DNA of 64,000 nt, taken from contig CAJTCV010000007.1 in the NCBI GenBank assembly GCA_910574805.1, positions 62,001 through 126,000 of the forward strand. The letters are read 5' to 3'. Shown in pieces: positions 25,706 to 34,897 of this stretch (its first letter is position 1; the number at the start of each line of letters is the position of its first letter). The DNA comes from Lachnospiraceae bacterium. GTDB taxonomy: Bacteria; Bacillota; Clostridia; Lachnospirales; Lachnospiraceae. The notes under the pieces are model-generated. The model worked only from the letters and a program-made list of their open reading frames with translations. It was not told the DNA's origin and did not search any database. The position numbers and the translations under genes were made by a program.

Positions 25706-26821
25706 TCATCCCAGGATCTCTTTCAGACATTCCAGAAGCTCCGTATTCTTCTCCGGCATCATAAAACAGAAGCGGAAAAAGGTCTCGTCTTCCAGGCCGG
25801 GGAAGCTTGCGCAGTCCCGGAGCATAAGTCCTCTCTGGATGGCGTGGACGAAGACATCGTAGGATGTGACGCCTTCTTTTCGGATCCGCACCAGGATAAA
25901 ATTGGCATAGGGGCGGTAGACTTTTACATGCTCCCAGGTCAGAAGTTCCCGGTAGACGCGTTCCCGTTCGGAGGCGATCAGGTGTCTTGTTTTCTCGATA
26001 TAGTCTGTATCGGTGAACATCAGTTTGCCTGCTGCGTCGGCGAGGCTGTTGAGCGTCCAGGGATTCTGGCGTTCCCGGACTGCGGCCAGAAGCTCCTGAT
26101 TTCCGGTCATGGCGTAGCCCAGACGCAGGCCCGGCGCGGCGAAAAACTTGGAGATGCCCCGGAGAATGACGAAATTTTTAAATGCATTCAGAAGTCCTGT
26201 GGAAGAGATGCTCATGTCCTCCGGCGCAAATTCGGCGTAAGTCTCGTCGATCATGACGAAGATTCCCCGGTCCCGGCACCTGGAGAGTACAGCGCGCATG
26301 TCTTCGGGCTCGGTGGCGGTGGAGGTGGGATTGTTGGGGTTGCAGATAATGACAAGAGAGGTCTCTTCTCCAAATGCCCCGCAGAAGTCTTCCGGTTCCA
26401 GCCGAAAGCCGTTTTGCTCTTTCAGGGCATAGTAACGGACCGTTCCGCCGGACAGCCGGACCTCCCGCTCATATTCGGAGTAGGTGGGAGAGACAATCAG
26501 CGCTTCCCGTGGTTTTAACACCTGAATGAACAGGGAGATCAGCTCCGTGCATCCGTTGCCGACAATAACCTGTTCTGCCAGACATCTGGTGTAGGCTGCG
26601 ATATGCTTTCTCAGCTCTGTGTACTCCGGGTCCGGATAAGAGGCGACCACATCGATCTTTTCCGCCAGCTCCCGGCGCATCCTCGGTGAGATTCCCAGCG
26701 GATTTACATTGGCGCCAAAGCCGGTAATGGATTCTTTTGGAATGCCGAAATACCGTTCAATCTTCTCCAGGTCACTTCCGTGAAAATGTTCTTTTCCTTC
26801 GATTTTTTCCTTATATTCCAT
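25706..26821 (-). CDS. class I/II PLP aminotransferase, CobD/HisC-like
   Basis: 371 residues from ATG 26821 (GAGG 9 bases upstream); ATG 26836 and 26845 are alternatives without better sites. FHGSDLEKIERYFGI and GFGANVNPLG match threonine-phosphate decarboxylase (CobD) and HisC-type enzymes. CNPNNPTS is the PLP-contacting Asn motif, and SKFFAAPGLRLGY carries the Schiff-base Lys, so catalysis should be intact. CobD would make aminopropanol phosphate for cobalamin; HisC would make histidinol phosphate. No cobalamin or histidine genes are nearby, so the substrate is unresolved. Confidence 0.8.
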   Translation of the reverse strand: MEYKEKIEGKEHFHGSDLEKIERYFGIPKESITGFGANVNPLGISPRMRRELAEKIDVVASYPDPEYTELRKHIAAYTRCLAEQVIVGNGCTELISLFIQVLKPREALIVSPTYSEYEREVRLSGGTVRYYALKEQNGFRLEPEDFCGAFGEETSLVIICNPNNPTSTATEPEDMRAVLSRCRDRGIFVMIDETYAEFAPEDMSISSTGLLNAFKNFVILRGISKFFAAPGLRLGYAMTGNQELLAAVRERQNPWTLNSLADAAGKLMFTDTDYIEKTRHLIASERERVYRELLTWEHVKVYRPYANFILVRIRKEGVTSYDVFVHAIQRGLMLRDCASFPGLEDETFFRFCFMMPEKNTELLECLKEILG

Positions 26822-26849
26822 CTGTTGATTCCTCATTTCATCCATATAG

Positions 26850-26879
26850 TTGCATGACCTTGTCAGAAGGTGCTATAAT
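26850..26879 (+). promoter_or_regulatory. promoter of the DUF5717 cassette
   Basis: TTGCAT (26850-26855), 18-base spacer, extended -10 TGCTATAAT ending at 26879. Divergent from the aminotransferase gene and 45 bases ahead of ATG 26924. Confidence 0.65.
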
Positions 26880-26923
26880 GTATCCATTATATACCATCAT
26901 TCAGAAAATGCAACGGGGTTCCT

Positions 26924-29900
26924 ATGAAAGAGAAAGTGATCGATTTTTTCAATGGAATATTTGTATATGAACGTCCGGTTTTGAAGATTGAACCGGAAGA
27001 ACTGGTGTTCGACCTTTCGCCGGGAGAGTCTGCCCGGGGGAGCTTTGTGGTCAGTTCCTCGGATGAGCGGCGCATCAAGGGACTTGTACATGCCAGGATC
27101 CCGGGGATGGAGCTTCTTTCTGACTGCTTTTTCGCCCGGGCTGCCAGGATCGAGTATACCTTTACGCCTCAGTGCCTGAGAGAGGGTGAGGTTCTTGAAG
27201 ACCGGATCTGGCTGGAGACCGGCGCCGGGGAATACCGGCTGCCTGTGAAGGTGCGGATCAGGGGCGGCGAGGAAGTAACGGAAGAGGACCGGGCGCTTCC
27301 CATCGTGCTGGCCGGGGAGAACGAGCTGCCGGTGTGCAGAACCGGGGAAGGACGTCGGGAGTCGTGGAAGGAGAAGCGGCGTCTGGAAAATGCTCTGGCC
27401 GGGATCTGGCGCGTCCTGGAGGAAGAGAGAAGGGGAGCGCTGGAAAGCACGGAGGCGGTGAAGGCACTGCGCAGGTCGGTGGAGGAACTGGTGAAGGCGG
27501 ATCCGGGTTCGGAGCTGTATCCTCTGCTGGATGTGTGGGTGATGCTCCGGGAGGGCCGGCAGAAGGATGCTGCATGTCTCCTGAAAAAATATGAGAAGGC
27601 CCGTCTGCGCCAGGTACGGAATGTTTCCGTGCAGGCGGTATATCTGTATGTGAGCGGTTTGTCCAGTCAGGAAGGAAAGGAAACGGACAGGGTCCTGGCG
27701 CAGCTTCGGAAGCTCTGGCAGAAATATCCGAAGGATCAGCTGGTCACGGCAGCGCTTCTGGAGCTTGATCCGCAGCTCCGGGATTCCGGGCGTACCCGTT
27801 ATCTGATGCTGGAGCGGCAGTTTCGTGTGGGTACCAGAAGCCGTCTGCTCTATCAGGAGGCTTATGCCCTTCTGGAAGAAGACCCGGCTTTGTTTACCTG
27901 GCTGGATGATTTTACGCTTCAGGTCTTTGGCCGGGCGGCGGCACAGGGAATTCTGACGGTGGAGCTGGCAGAGCTTGCGGCAGCGCAGGCTACGAGGATC
28001 CGGAGCTGGTCGCCTCTGGCAGCCAGGCTTTTCAGGACCTGTTATGAGATCCATCCGTCCAAAGAGACGGCAGGGGCAGTCTGCCTGCTCTACATTCGCG
28101 GACAGAGGACGGACGCAGAGGCGTTTGCCTGGTATGAGCGGGGAGTGGAACTGGATGCGAAGATCACAAGCCTCTATGAATATTTTATCTATGCCATGCC
28201 CGGGGACTGTAAAAAGCTTCTGCCCAGACAGGTGCTGCTGTATTTCCAGTATCATAATACGCTGAATGCCAGACAGAAGACAAAAGTGTACTGCAATCTG
28301 GTCCGGTACGGAACGCCGGGGGAACCGGTGTATGAAGAACTCAGAAGACAGCTTCAGGAATTTCTGCTGGAGCAGCTGAAAGGACGGAAAGTGGATGACG
28401 GACTTGCCTGGCTGTATGGAAAGTGTCTGCTGCCGGAGACGCTGCCGGAGGACCTTCTGGAAGCGCTGGCGGATCTTCTGTTCCTGCAGAAGATCACCTG
28501 TAAGGAGAGGCGGATCCGGGCCGTGGAGGTCTGCCATGCCCAGCTGAAGGAAGTGGTTACCGTACCGCTGTCCGGGGACTGTGCGTATGTACCGGTCTAT
28601 ACAAAGGACGCCAGAATCACCCTGATCGATGTACAGGGGGGCCGGCATCGCAGATCAGTGCCCTATGAGCGCCGGCGCGCCATGATTGAGCCGGGATTTC
28701 TGAAGTTCTGCATCAGGAATCTGAAAGACCATCTGGGGCTGAATCTATATCTTCTGGACAAAGAGGGCGGGCACCGGCTGGAACCGGACAATTTGCCTCT
28801 TGCGTGGAAGCTTCTGGAGGACAGGAGAGTCCGGGAAACCTGGGCGCAGAGGCTGCGGCTGGAGATCCTGGACTATGAGCGCAGGCATCGGAAGCTGGAT
28901 GAGCCGGACGAGCGGCTGATGTTTTCCGAGACGGAGGCGCTCGGGCTCTCCCGGGCGTATCAGGCGGCGTATATTGAGAGTCTGATCCTGTGGAGACAGG
29001 ATGATACGGCACTGCGCCTTCTGTGGAAGAGCGGCTGCCGTCAGGTGGAAGCCGGGCTTTTGCTGCGGCTTCTGGAACGTCTTCTTGCCGGAGGAACGTA
29101 TTCCAGGAACCTTCTGCTCCCTCTGGCCTGGCAGGTCTTCCGGGAAGGGGTCTATACGGAACGGGTCATCCGGCTTCTGGTTACGGAGGGACTGGGGGAT
29201 ACAGAGGAGCTTCTGAGACTCTGGGAGGCAGGGACGCAGTTCGGCATGTCTCTGCCGGAGCTGGAGGAACGGCTGCTGGTTCAGGCGCTGTTTACAGAAC
29301 AGTATGTCTGCGAAGTATTTCCGGTCTATCAGTCCATGGATGACCGGGGCGGTGAATCCGTACTGGGCGTGGCATATCTGAACTATATGGGCTGGCTGGA
29401 TTTTGTGAAGGGACGGCAGATTCCGGAGGGGGTCTTTGACTGTCTGGAACATCATCTTCTGTGGGAGGACCGCCTCTGTACGGCGGCGGTCCTGTCGTAT
29501 CTGAGGCAGCTTTCTTTTCTTTCCGTGCAGACAGATGTAAGGAAGCGCCTGGCCAGGAGGCTTCTGGAGGGCCTCGGACCAAGAGACCGGAGGTTTTCCT
29601 TTATGAAGGGGCTGACCGGCTGTATGGGCAAAGAAGGCAGGCCCTGGGATCAGGTGGTGGTGGAATACCGATGCGATCCGAAGCACAGGGTGATCCTTCA
29701 CTATGTGCTGGAATATCACGGGAAGACAACGTTTGACTATGTGACCGAACGTCTGTATCCAGTGTGCGGAGGAGTATTTACAAGAGCATTTATCCTGTTT
29801 TACGGAGAGCGGCTTACCTGGTTTGTCACGGAGACGGCAGGGGACGGGACAGAGCACTCCACGGAATGCCGGACGGTGGAAAACCGGGAAGAGACGGAAG

Positions 29901-30034
29901 GGGACAGCCGTTTTCACAGGCTGTGCCGGATGCAGCAGGCGCTGGATCAGCGGCAGGAGCAGTATCTGGAGCAGATGATGGAAGACTATGAGGAACTGAC
30001 AGAGCTGGTGGAAAAGAGCTTCCGTGTCAGGTAA
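26924..30034 (+). CDS. DUF5717-family protein, large beta-plus-helical-repeat protein
   Basis: 1036 residues. The first about 110 residues are strand-rich (LKIEPEELVFDLSPGESARG...GEYRLPVKVRIRGG) and look like an immunoglobulin-type sandwich. Residues about 150-900 are mostly Leu/Glu/Arg-rich helices suggestive of an alpha-solenoid. A beta region at about 545-585 (VPVYTKDARITLIDVQGG) and a C-terminal one (GVFTRAFILFYGERLTWF, about 955-975) interrupt the helices. No signal peptide or membrane segment, so probably cytoplasmic. It heads a cassette with DUF5716 and a TPR protein and has its own strong promoter. Function unknown. Confidence 0.8.
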   Translation: MKEKVIDFFNGIFVYERPVLKIEPEELVFDLSPGESARGSFVVSSSDERRIKGLVHARIPGMELLSDCFFARAARIEYTFTPQCLREGEVLEDRIWLETGAGEYRLPVKVRIRGGEEVTEEDRALPIVLAGENELPVCRTGEGRRESWKEKRRLENALAGIWRVLEEERRGALESTEAVKALRRSVEELVKADPGSELYPLLDVWVMLREGRQKDAACLLKKYEKARLRQVRNVSVQAVYLYVSGLSSQEGKETDRVLAQLRKLWQKYPKDQLVTAALLELDPQLRDSGRTRYLMLERQFRVGTRSRLLYQEAYALLEEDPALFTWLDDFTLQVFGRAAAQGILTVELAELAAAQATRIRSWSPLAARLFRTCYEIHPSKETAGAVCLLYIRGQRTDAEAFAWYERGVELDAKITSLYEYFIYAMPGDCKKLLPRQVLLYFQYHNTLNARQKTKVYCNLVRYGTPGEPVYEELRRQLQEFLLEQLKGRKVDDGLAWLYGKCLLPETLPEDLLEALADLLFLQKITCKERRIRAVEVCHAQLKEVVTVPLSGDCAYVPVYTKDARITLIDVQGGRHRRSVPYERRRAMIEPGFLKFCIRNLKDHLGLNLYLLDKEGGHRLEPDNLPLAWKLLEDRRVRETWAQRLRLEILDYERRHRKLDEPDERLMFSETEALGLSRAYQAAYIESLILWRQDDTALRLLWKSGCRQVEAGLLLRLLERLLAGGTYSRNLLLPLAWQVFREGVYTERVIRLLVTEGLGDTEELLRLWEAGTQFGMSLPELEERLLVQALFTEQYVCEVFPVYQSMDDRGGESVLGVAYLNYMGWLDFVKGRQIPEGVFDCLEHHLLWEDRLCTAAVLSYLRQLSFLSVQTDVRKRLARRLLEGLGPRDRRFSFMKGLTGCMGKEGRPWDQVVVEYRCDPKHRVILHYVLEYHGKTTFDYVTERLYPVCGGVFTRAFILFYGERLTWFVTETAGDGTEHSTECRTVENREETEGDSRFHRLCRMQQALDQRQEQYLEQMMEDYEELTELVEKSFRVR

Positions 30035-30075
30035 CGGATACAGCAGGAAGACAGAGTACGGACAGGAGGCAGGAT

Positions 30076-31191
30076 ATGGCAGAAAAAAACAGGACCGGGC
30101 GGCTGCTTGCAGGGATTGACTACCGGGAGGAAACGCCAAAGGTCTGCTGTCAGACAGAGGAAATGACGGAGCCGGAGGTGCTTCCTCTGGATTTCACCGG
30201 GCAGAGCGGGCACAGGGCATGTTTTTTGCGGATATTGTCCGCACTGAAACGATTCGGCAGAAAAGAGGATATCCGGGCATCGCTTATACTGCCGGAGCTC
30301 TCGGAAGAGACAATCCGGCAGTATGCAAAGGAAGCCGGCGAAGCCGGATTTCTGGAGGGGCAGCTTAAGATCATGGGAGAAGCCGAGAGCGTGGTTCATT
30401 TTGTCATGCATCAGACCAACGATATCTGGCAGCAGCAGGTCTGGTTCCTGGAATTTGGCCGGGAGGAGATAAAGGCGACCGGGATTCAGGTGAATAAAAG
30501 GACGACTCCCATGGTGGTGCATGCGCAGGAGCCGGAATTCTGGAAGATGGGAGATACGCTGGAGGAACGGGATGCGTGTCTTTTGAAACATGTGAGGGAG
30601 CGTTTCGGGAAAAAGCCGGTGTCTGCCGTCTTTCTTGCAGGAACGGATCTTGATGCGGCGGTTTATAAAAAGAGCCGGGAGGAGATCTGTTTTCACCGCC
30701 GGGTATTTCTGGGGGATCTGATCCATGCCAGAGGCGCGTGCATGGCGGCCGGTGAGCCTGCCGGCACAGGGGCGTATCTGTTTCTGGGAGAGCAGACGCT
30801 TTTATATAATGTGGGAATCCGGAGCCTGCAAAGCGGAGAGGAAGCATTTTATACCATCGTCAGCGCCGGTGTCAACTGGTATGAGGCGGAAGGGAGCTGT
30901 GAGGTGCTGCTCCTGGATGAGCCTCTTCTGGAATTTTCCTTCCGGTCCATGCTGGGCGGAGAGCCCATCCGGGCAGGAATGCTCCTTCAGGATCTGCCGA
31001 GGAGACCAGGAGGGACCAGCAGACTGCTGGTGGAGGTCTGTTTTCCGGGGGCGGCCGAGTGTCAGGTGAAGGTGACGGATCTTGGCTTTGGCGAGCTGTA
31101 TCCGTCGTCGGAGCTTAAGTGGACGGAATCTTTTATGCTGAAAGAAGAAGGAGAGAATGAGCATGGGGCTGGTATGCGTCTGCAGGTATGA
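30076..31191 (+). CDS. DUF5716-family protein, possibly actin/Hsp70-like fold
   Basis: 371 residues, no signal or membrane segment. The N-terminus RLLAGIDYREETPKVCC resembles a phosphate-1 loop start, and VSAVFLAGTDLDAAVYKK followed by CFHRRVFLG and HARGACMAAG resembles the late ATPase-lobe region of actin/Hsp70 proteins (GxA near the end). This is a weak resemblance; the typical GxGG loop is not clear. The C-terminal third is strand-rich. It begins 41 bases after the DUF5717 stop and overlaps the TPR gene by 35 bases, so the three are co-translated. Function unknown. Confidence 0.75.
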   Translation: MAEKNRTGRLLAGIDYREETPKVCCQTEEMTEPEVLPLDFTGQSGHRACFLRILSALKRFGRKEDIRASLILPELSEETIRQYAKEAGEAGFLEGQLKIMGEAESVVHFVMHQTNDIWQQQVWFLEFGREEIKATGIQVNKRTTPMVVHAQEPEFWKMGDTLEERDACLLKHVRERFGKKPVSAVFLAGTDLDAAVYKKSREEICFHRRVFLGDLIHARGACMAAGEPAGTGAYLFLGEQTLLYNVGIRSLQSGEEAFYTIVSAGVNWYEAEGSCEVLLLDEPLLEFSFRSMLGGEPIRAGMLLQDLPRRPGGTSRLLVEVCFPGAAECQVKVTDLGFGELYPSSELKWTESFMLKEEGENEHGAGMRLQV

Positions 31192-31867
31192 CCGGACGAA
31201 GGCGCCGCTCTTCGTGGAGCAGGCGGGAGTGGATCTGTACAGTCTGGAAGAGCTGTCTTATTTTCTGTATCATAATATCTGTCTGGTGGATCGTCATTTT
31301 TTTGACGAACGGCTTGTGCGGTGGCTCAGGGAGGAAGCGGGCTGCAAAGAGCTGGCAGAGCGGCTTGAAAGGGGGATTTCCTCCGGGGCTGCGCTGAAGG
31401 ATCTGGTGATGGCGGTGGTGGGAGCTTCCGGAGTTTATTTCGGAAAAGAGCTGTCAAAGCTGGAAGAGCGGCTCAGAGGACTGGGGACACTGAAGGAGCA
31501 GGAGCGGCTGAAGCTTCGTGCGGATGAGCTTCTGGACAACCGGAATGAATGGGCAGCCATGGAGGAATACAGGCGTATCCTGAAGATGCATCAGAACAGC
31601 CAGCTGGGACTTGGGTTCTACGGAGCAGTGTGGAACAACCTGGGCGTGTGCTACGCCAGACAGTTTCTGTTCAGGGAGGCGGTGCAGTGCTTTGAGACTG
31701 CTTATGAATATCAGCCGGACGACAGGATAAGGGAGCAGGCGGAGCTTGCCGGGCAGCTTGCGGAAGGGATCCTGCCGGGGGCCGGAAAGAAGAGGACAGA
31801 TCCGGCAGATCCCCAGAAGCAGCTGCTGAAATGGGAGCGGGAGTACCGGGTGCGGCAGAAGTGGTGA
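31157..31867 (+). CDS. TPR-like protein, third gene of the DUF5717 cassette
   Basis: 236 residues. The N-terminal half has no clear family. Residues about 115-195 form helical hairpins with the TPR-type pattern WNNLGVCYARQFLFREAVQCFETAYEYQPDD. The N-terminal FFDERLVRWLREEAGCKELAERLERG is amphipathic. Start ATG 31157 lies inside DUF5716 (35-base overlap). No membrane segment. Probably a protein-binding partner of the two upstream proteins. Confidence 0.7.
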   Translation: MSMGLVCVCRYDRTKAPLFVEQAGVDLYSLEELSYFLYHNICLVDRHFFDERLVRWLREEAGCKELAERLERGISSGAALKDLVMAVVGASGVYFGKELSKLEERLRGLGTLKEQERLKLRADELLDNRNEWAAMEEYRRILKMHQNSQLGLGFYGAVWNNLGVCYARQFLFREAVQCFETAYEYQPDDRIREQAELAGQLAEGILPGAGKKRTDPADPQKQLLKWEREYRVRQKW

Positions 31868-31910
31868 GGGGGGTGTCCGGCAGAGGGACCTGCCTGCCAA
31901 AATAAAATCC

Positions 31911-31939
31911 TTGACAATACGGCCTGTTCCTGATATGAT
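31911..31939 (+). promoter_or_regulatory. promoter of the amino-acid ABC operon
   Basis: TTGACA (31911-31916), 17-base spacer, TATGAT (31934-31939). A leader of about 140 bases follows without a T-box or other recognised riboswitch. Confidence 0.75.
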
Positions 31940-32083
31940 TTCAGTGTTGCGAAAATACTTTATCATGGTAGAGTAGTAGCATGTGGAAATTATGGCAGCA
32001 TCTTCCGGAACCGGCAGGCAGTCGCAGACTGTCCGCTGCAGAGAGGGAGAATGCAGGGATTTCAGTAAGAGGAGGATATGAAG

Positions 32084-32992
32084 ATGAAAAAGTTGATTGC
32101 GGTAATGCTGGCAGGTGTCATGACGGCTGCAATGGTAACAGGATGCGGCGGAGGAAAGACAGAGACTCCGGCGGATGCGCCGGCTGAGACAGAAGCACCG
32201 GCTGAGGATGAGACTGATCAGGGTGACACTCCTGCAGAGGACAGCACAGTGGGTGCAGAGGATACAGAAGCGGCTTCCGGTGAGAGCGATCTGGCATATG
32301 TAAAGGATAAGGGCACGCTGGTGGTAGGCATCACGGATTTTGAGCCTATGGATTACAAGGGCGAGGATGGAAGCTGGATCGGATTCGATGCGGATATGGC
32401 AGGCGCTTTTGCGGAGAGCCTGGGTGTGGAAGTGGAATTTGTGGAAATCGACTGGGACAACAAGATCATGGAGCTGGAGGGCAAAACCATCGACTGTGTG
32501 TGGAATGGTATGACGCTGACGGATGAGGTGCTGAGTTCCATGGAGTGTTCCAATGCGTACTGCAACAATGCCCAGATCGTGATCGTTCCGGCGGACAAGG
32601 CAGATCAGTATCAGGATGCGGACAGCCTTTCCGATCTGAATTTCGCGGTAGAGGCGGGAAGCGCCGGTGAGAAAGAGGTCAGCAGCCTGAACCTTACATA
32701 TACACCGGTGAAGGCACAGTCCGATGCACTGATGGAAGTGGCGGCAGGCACTTCGGATGCGGCTGTGATCGACTCTCTCATGGCGGCGGCGATGGTAGGA
32801 GAAGGTACCGGCTATGCAGACCTGACTTATACGGTACAGCTGAACAGCGAAGAATACGGCGTTGGCTTCCGCAGGGGTTCTGACCTGGCAGAAGAACTGA
32901 ACAAATTTTTTGTGGCAAGCTATCAGGACGGGAGCATGCTGGAGAGCGCAGAGACCTACGGCGTGCAGGCGGCTGTGATCGAGCAGAAATAA
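32084..32992 (+). CDS. polar amino-acid ABC transporter substrate-binding lipoprotein
   Basis: 302 residues from ATG 32084, 8 bases after AGGAGG (32070-32075); ATG 32078 is too close. Signal peptide with lipobox VTGC, then an acidic Asp/Glu/Thr/Pro-rich linker (residues 25-65), and a periplasmic-binding-protein type II fold (GTLVVGITDFEPMDYK...). Expected to bind a polar amino acid or related compound outside the cell. The terminator-like hairpin after the stop probably lowers expression of the permease genes relative to this one. Confidence 0.93.
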   Translation: MKKLIAVMLAGVMTAAMVTGCGGGKTETPADAPAETEAPAEDETDQGDTPAEDSTVGAEDTEAASGESDLAYVKDKGTLVVGITDFEPMDYKGEDGSWIGFDADMAGAFAESLGVEVEFVEIDWDNKIMELEGKTIDCVWNGMTLTDEVLSSMECSNAYCNNAQIVIVPADKADQYQDADSLSDLNFAVEAGSAGEKEVSSLNLTYTPVKAQSDALMEVAAGTSDAAVIDSLMAAAMVGEGTGYADLTYTVQLNSEEYGVGFRRGSDLAEELNKFFVASYQDGSMLESAETYGVQAAVIEQK

Positions 32993-33006
32993 GATCGTGT
33001 GATGAA

Positions 33007-33043
33007 ACAGAGGGCGGAGCCTTTCTTCGCCCTCTGTATTTTT
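33007..33043 (+). terminator. intra-operon terminator/attenuator after the binding-protein gene
   Basis: ACAGAGGGCG (33007-33016) pairs with CGCCCTCTGT (33028-33037), followed by ATTTTTC. The downstream permease has no obvious own promoter, so partial read-through is likely. Confidence 0.75.
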
Positions 33044-33101
33044 CAGGAGGAGAAGAGGGGCAGCGGTCCTTCTGCAAATAAGAGAAAGCAGGACAGGTAT
33101 T

Positions 33102-33788
33102 ATGGAATTGATGCTGGAACAGATGCCGGTCGTTATCCGGTCGCTGAATGTGGGTTTTTTGCAGACCCTGAGACTTTTTGCGGTAACGCTTCTGGGGGCG
33201 GTTCCTCTGGGACTGATTATCGCATTTGGCTCCATGTCGCGTTTCCGCCCTCTGAGTTATGCGACCAAGATCATCGTCTGGATCATACGGGGAACGCCTC
33301 TGATGATTCAGCTTCTGATCATTTATTATTTTCCCGGTCTGGTGCTGAAAAATCCCATCTGGGGCGGCGGAGAAGCCGGCCGGTTTCTGGCGGCATCTTT
33401 TTCTTTTATTTTTAATTATGCCTGTTATTTTTCCGAGATTTACCGGGGCGGGATCCAGAGCGTTCCTGCGGGACAGGAGGAAGCCGGTCTGGTGCTGGGA
33501 ATGACCAGAAGTCAGATTTTTTTCAGGGTTACGCTTCTGCAGATGATCAAGCGTATTGTGCCGCCCATGTCCAATGAAATCATCACGCTGGTCAAGGATA
33601 CTTCTCTGGCGAGGATTATCGCGCTGCAGGAGATCATCTGGGCGGGCCAGGCGTTTATGAAAGGCTCCCAGGGGATCTCCGGGGCGATCTGGCCTCTGTT
33701 TTTCACAGCGGTTTATTATCTGATCTTCAGCGGACTTCTGACGGTGCTTCTGGGAAGACTGGAGAAGAAACTGGATTATTTCCGGTGA
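33102..33788 (+). CDS. polar amino-acid ABC transporter permease
   Basis: 228 residues with about 5 membrane helices. IIWGGEAGR-like loop aside, the EAA-type segment GQEEAGLVLGMTRSQIFFRVTLL is the ATPase-contacting motif of binding-protein-dependent transport permeases (HisM/GlnP type). RGTPLMIQLLIIYY is typical of polar amino-acid importers. Partner of the ATPase at 33927; a homodimer is likely since only one permease gene is present. Confidence 0.95.
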   Translation: MELMLEQMPVVIRSLNVGFLQTLRLFAVTLLGAVPLGLIIAFGSMSRFRPLSYATKIIVWIIRGTPLMIQLLIIYYFPGLVLKNPIWGGGEAGRFLAASFSFIFNYACYFSEIYRGGIQSVPAGQEEAGLVLGMTRSQIFFRVTLLQMIKRIVPPMSNEIITLVKDTSLARIIALQEIIWAGQAFMKGSQGISGAIWPLFFTAVYYLIFSGLLTVLLGRLEKKLDYFR

Positions 33789-33911
33789 GGACCGGAGCGG
33801 AACTGTAAAACAGCGGAGGACCGACCAGCGCCCAGATGGATTTCAGGACGCGGATGCGGCCGGAAATGCATCTCCATCCCGGGAGATGGGAGGACCGGAG
33901 CGGAACTATAA
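33787..33911. repeat. 22-bp direct repeats between permease and ATPase genes
   Basis: GAGGACCGGAGCGGAACTGTAA (33787-33808) recurs with one change (G to A) at 33890-33911. The 81 bases between hold a hairpin CATCTCC/GGAGATG (33869-33888). The first copy spans the permease stop codon. Origin is unclear. Confidence 0.6.
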
Positions 33912-33926
33912 TCAGGAGGGTATCAT

Positions 33927-34712
33927 ATGGCGATACTGGAAGTTGAACATATCTGTAAATCATTTGAAAAAACGGAGGTCCTGAAGGATATCAGCTTTTC
34001 GCTGGAGGAAGGGCAGGTACTCTCCATCATCGGTTCTTCCGGGAGCGGCAAGACGACACTGCTTCGGTGCCTGAATTTTCTGGAACGGCCGGACCGCGGA
34101 GTCATCCGGGTGTGCGGCGAGACGCTGTACGACAGCGAGAATCCCACTTCCATGCAGGACTTCGAGATCCGAAAGAAAAGACTTCATTTCGGGCTGGTGT
34201 TCCAGTCCTTTAACCTGTTTCCGCAGTATACGGCGCTGGAGAATGTGATGCTGGCAAAGGAACTGCTGGCGAAAGAGCAGCCGGATTTTAAGGCGAGAAA
34301 GAAAGAGATTCATGAAGAGATCCGGATCCTGGCAGAAGAGCTGCTGCGGCAGATGGGACTGTCCGACCGGATGAACAACTATCCTCATCAGCTGTCCGGA
34401 GGCCAGTGTCAGCGGGTGGCCATCGCCCGCGCCCTTGCACTGAAGCCGGATATCCTCTGCTTTGACGAGCCGACTTCGGCGCTGGATCCGGAGCTGACCG
34501 GAGAGGTGCTGCGGGTTATGAAGGAGCTGGCGGATCAGAAGACGACCATGATCATTGTCACCCATGAAATGGCATTTGCCCGGGATGTGGCAAGCCATGT
34601 GATTTTTATGGACGACGGCTGTATCCTGGAGCAGGGGACGCCGAAGCAGGTGTTTGAACATTCCCATGAAGAACGGACAAGACAGTTCCTGTCCAGGTTT
34701 ACACAGGGATAG
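33927..34712 (+). CDS. polar amino-acid ABC transporter ATP-binding protein
   Basis: 261 residues. Walker A GSSGSGKTTLLRC (around residue 35), signature LSGGQCQRVAIARALA, Walker B ILCFDEPTSALDP and the H-loop TH. Drives uptake with the permease at 33102. Start ATG 33927 follows AGGAGG. It lies 138 bases after the permease, across the direct-repeat region. Confidence 0.96.
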   Translation: MAILEVEHICKSFEKTEVLKDISFSLEEGQVLSIIGSSGSGKTTLLRCLNFLERPDRGVIRVCGETLYDSENPTSMQDFEIRKKRLHFGLVFQSFNLFPQYTALENVMLAKELLAKEQPDFKARKKEIHEEIRILAEELLRQMGLSDRMNNYPHQLSGGQCQRVAIARALALKPDILCFDEPTSALDPELTGEVLRVMKELADQKTTMIIVTHEMAFARDVASHVIFMDDGCILEQGTPKQVFEHSHEERTRQFLSRFTQG

Positions 34713-34748
34713 AGATCCCGGTCAGGTCCGGCGCCCATGAAGAAATGC

Positions 34749-34777
34749 TTTACACTTCAGAAACTTATTGCTATAAT
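34749..34777 (+). promoter_or_regulatory. promoter of purC
   Basis: TTTACA (34749-34754), 17-base spacer, TATAAT (34772-34777). The following 120-base leader shows no riboswitch that I could recognise. Confidence 0.65.
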
Positions 34778-34897
34778 GAAGACACTTCACAGAGGGTACC
34801 TTTATCTGGAAACAGGCGGTGCCGTGTGTGATCGGAACCTGAAGTAACGGGCGATAAAGAAAACGAAGAGATGTAGAAAAGGACGGGAAGAGCAGTT

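Noticed and set aside
25544-26518. + strand open frame opposite the aminotransferase
   Set aside because: It overlaps the conserved PLP enzyme on the - strand and has no recognisable protein pattern.
26897-28648. Long - strand frame opposite the DUF5717 gene
   Set aside because: The + strand frame has a promoter, ribosome site and family pattern; this one has none.
31940-32083. Possible riboswitch or T-box ahead of the amino-acid ABC operon
   Set aside because: An AGTA-like segment occurs, but there is no GGTGG T-box element and no terminator, so I do not call a riboswitch.
34778-34897. Possible purine or PRPP riboswitch ahead of purC
   Set aside because: I could not find the conserved core of any purine-related riboswitch; only a promoter is supported.
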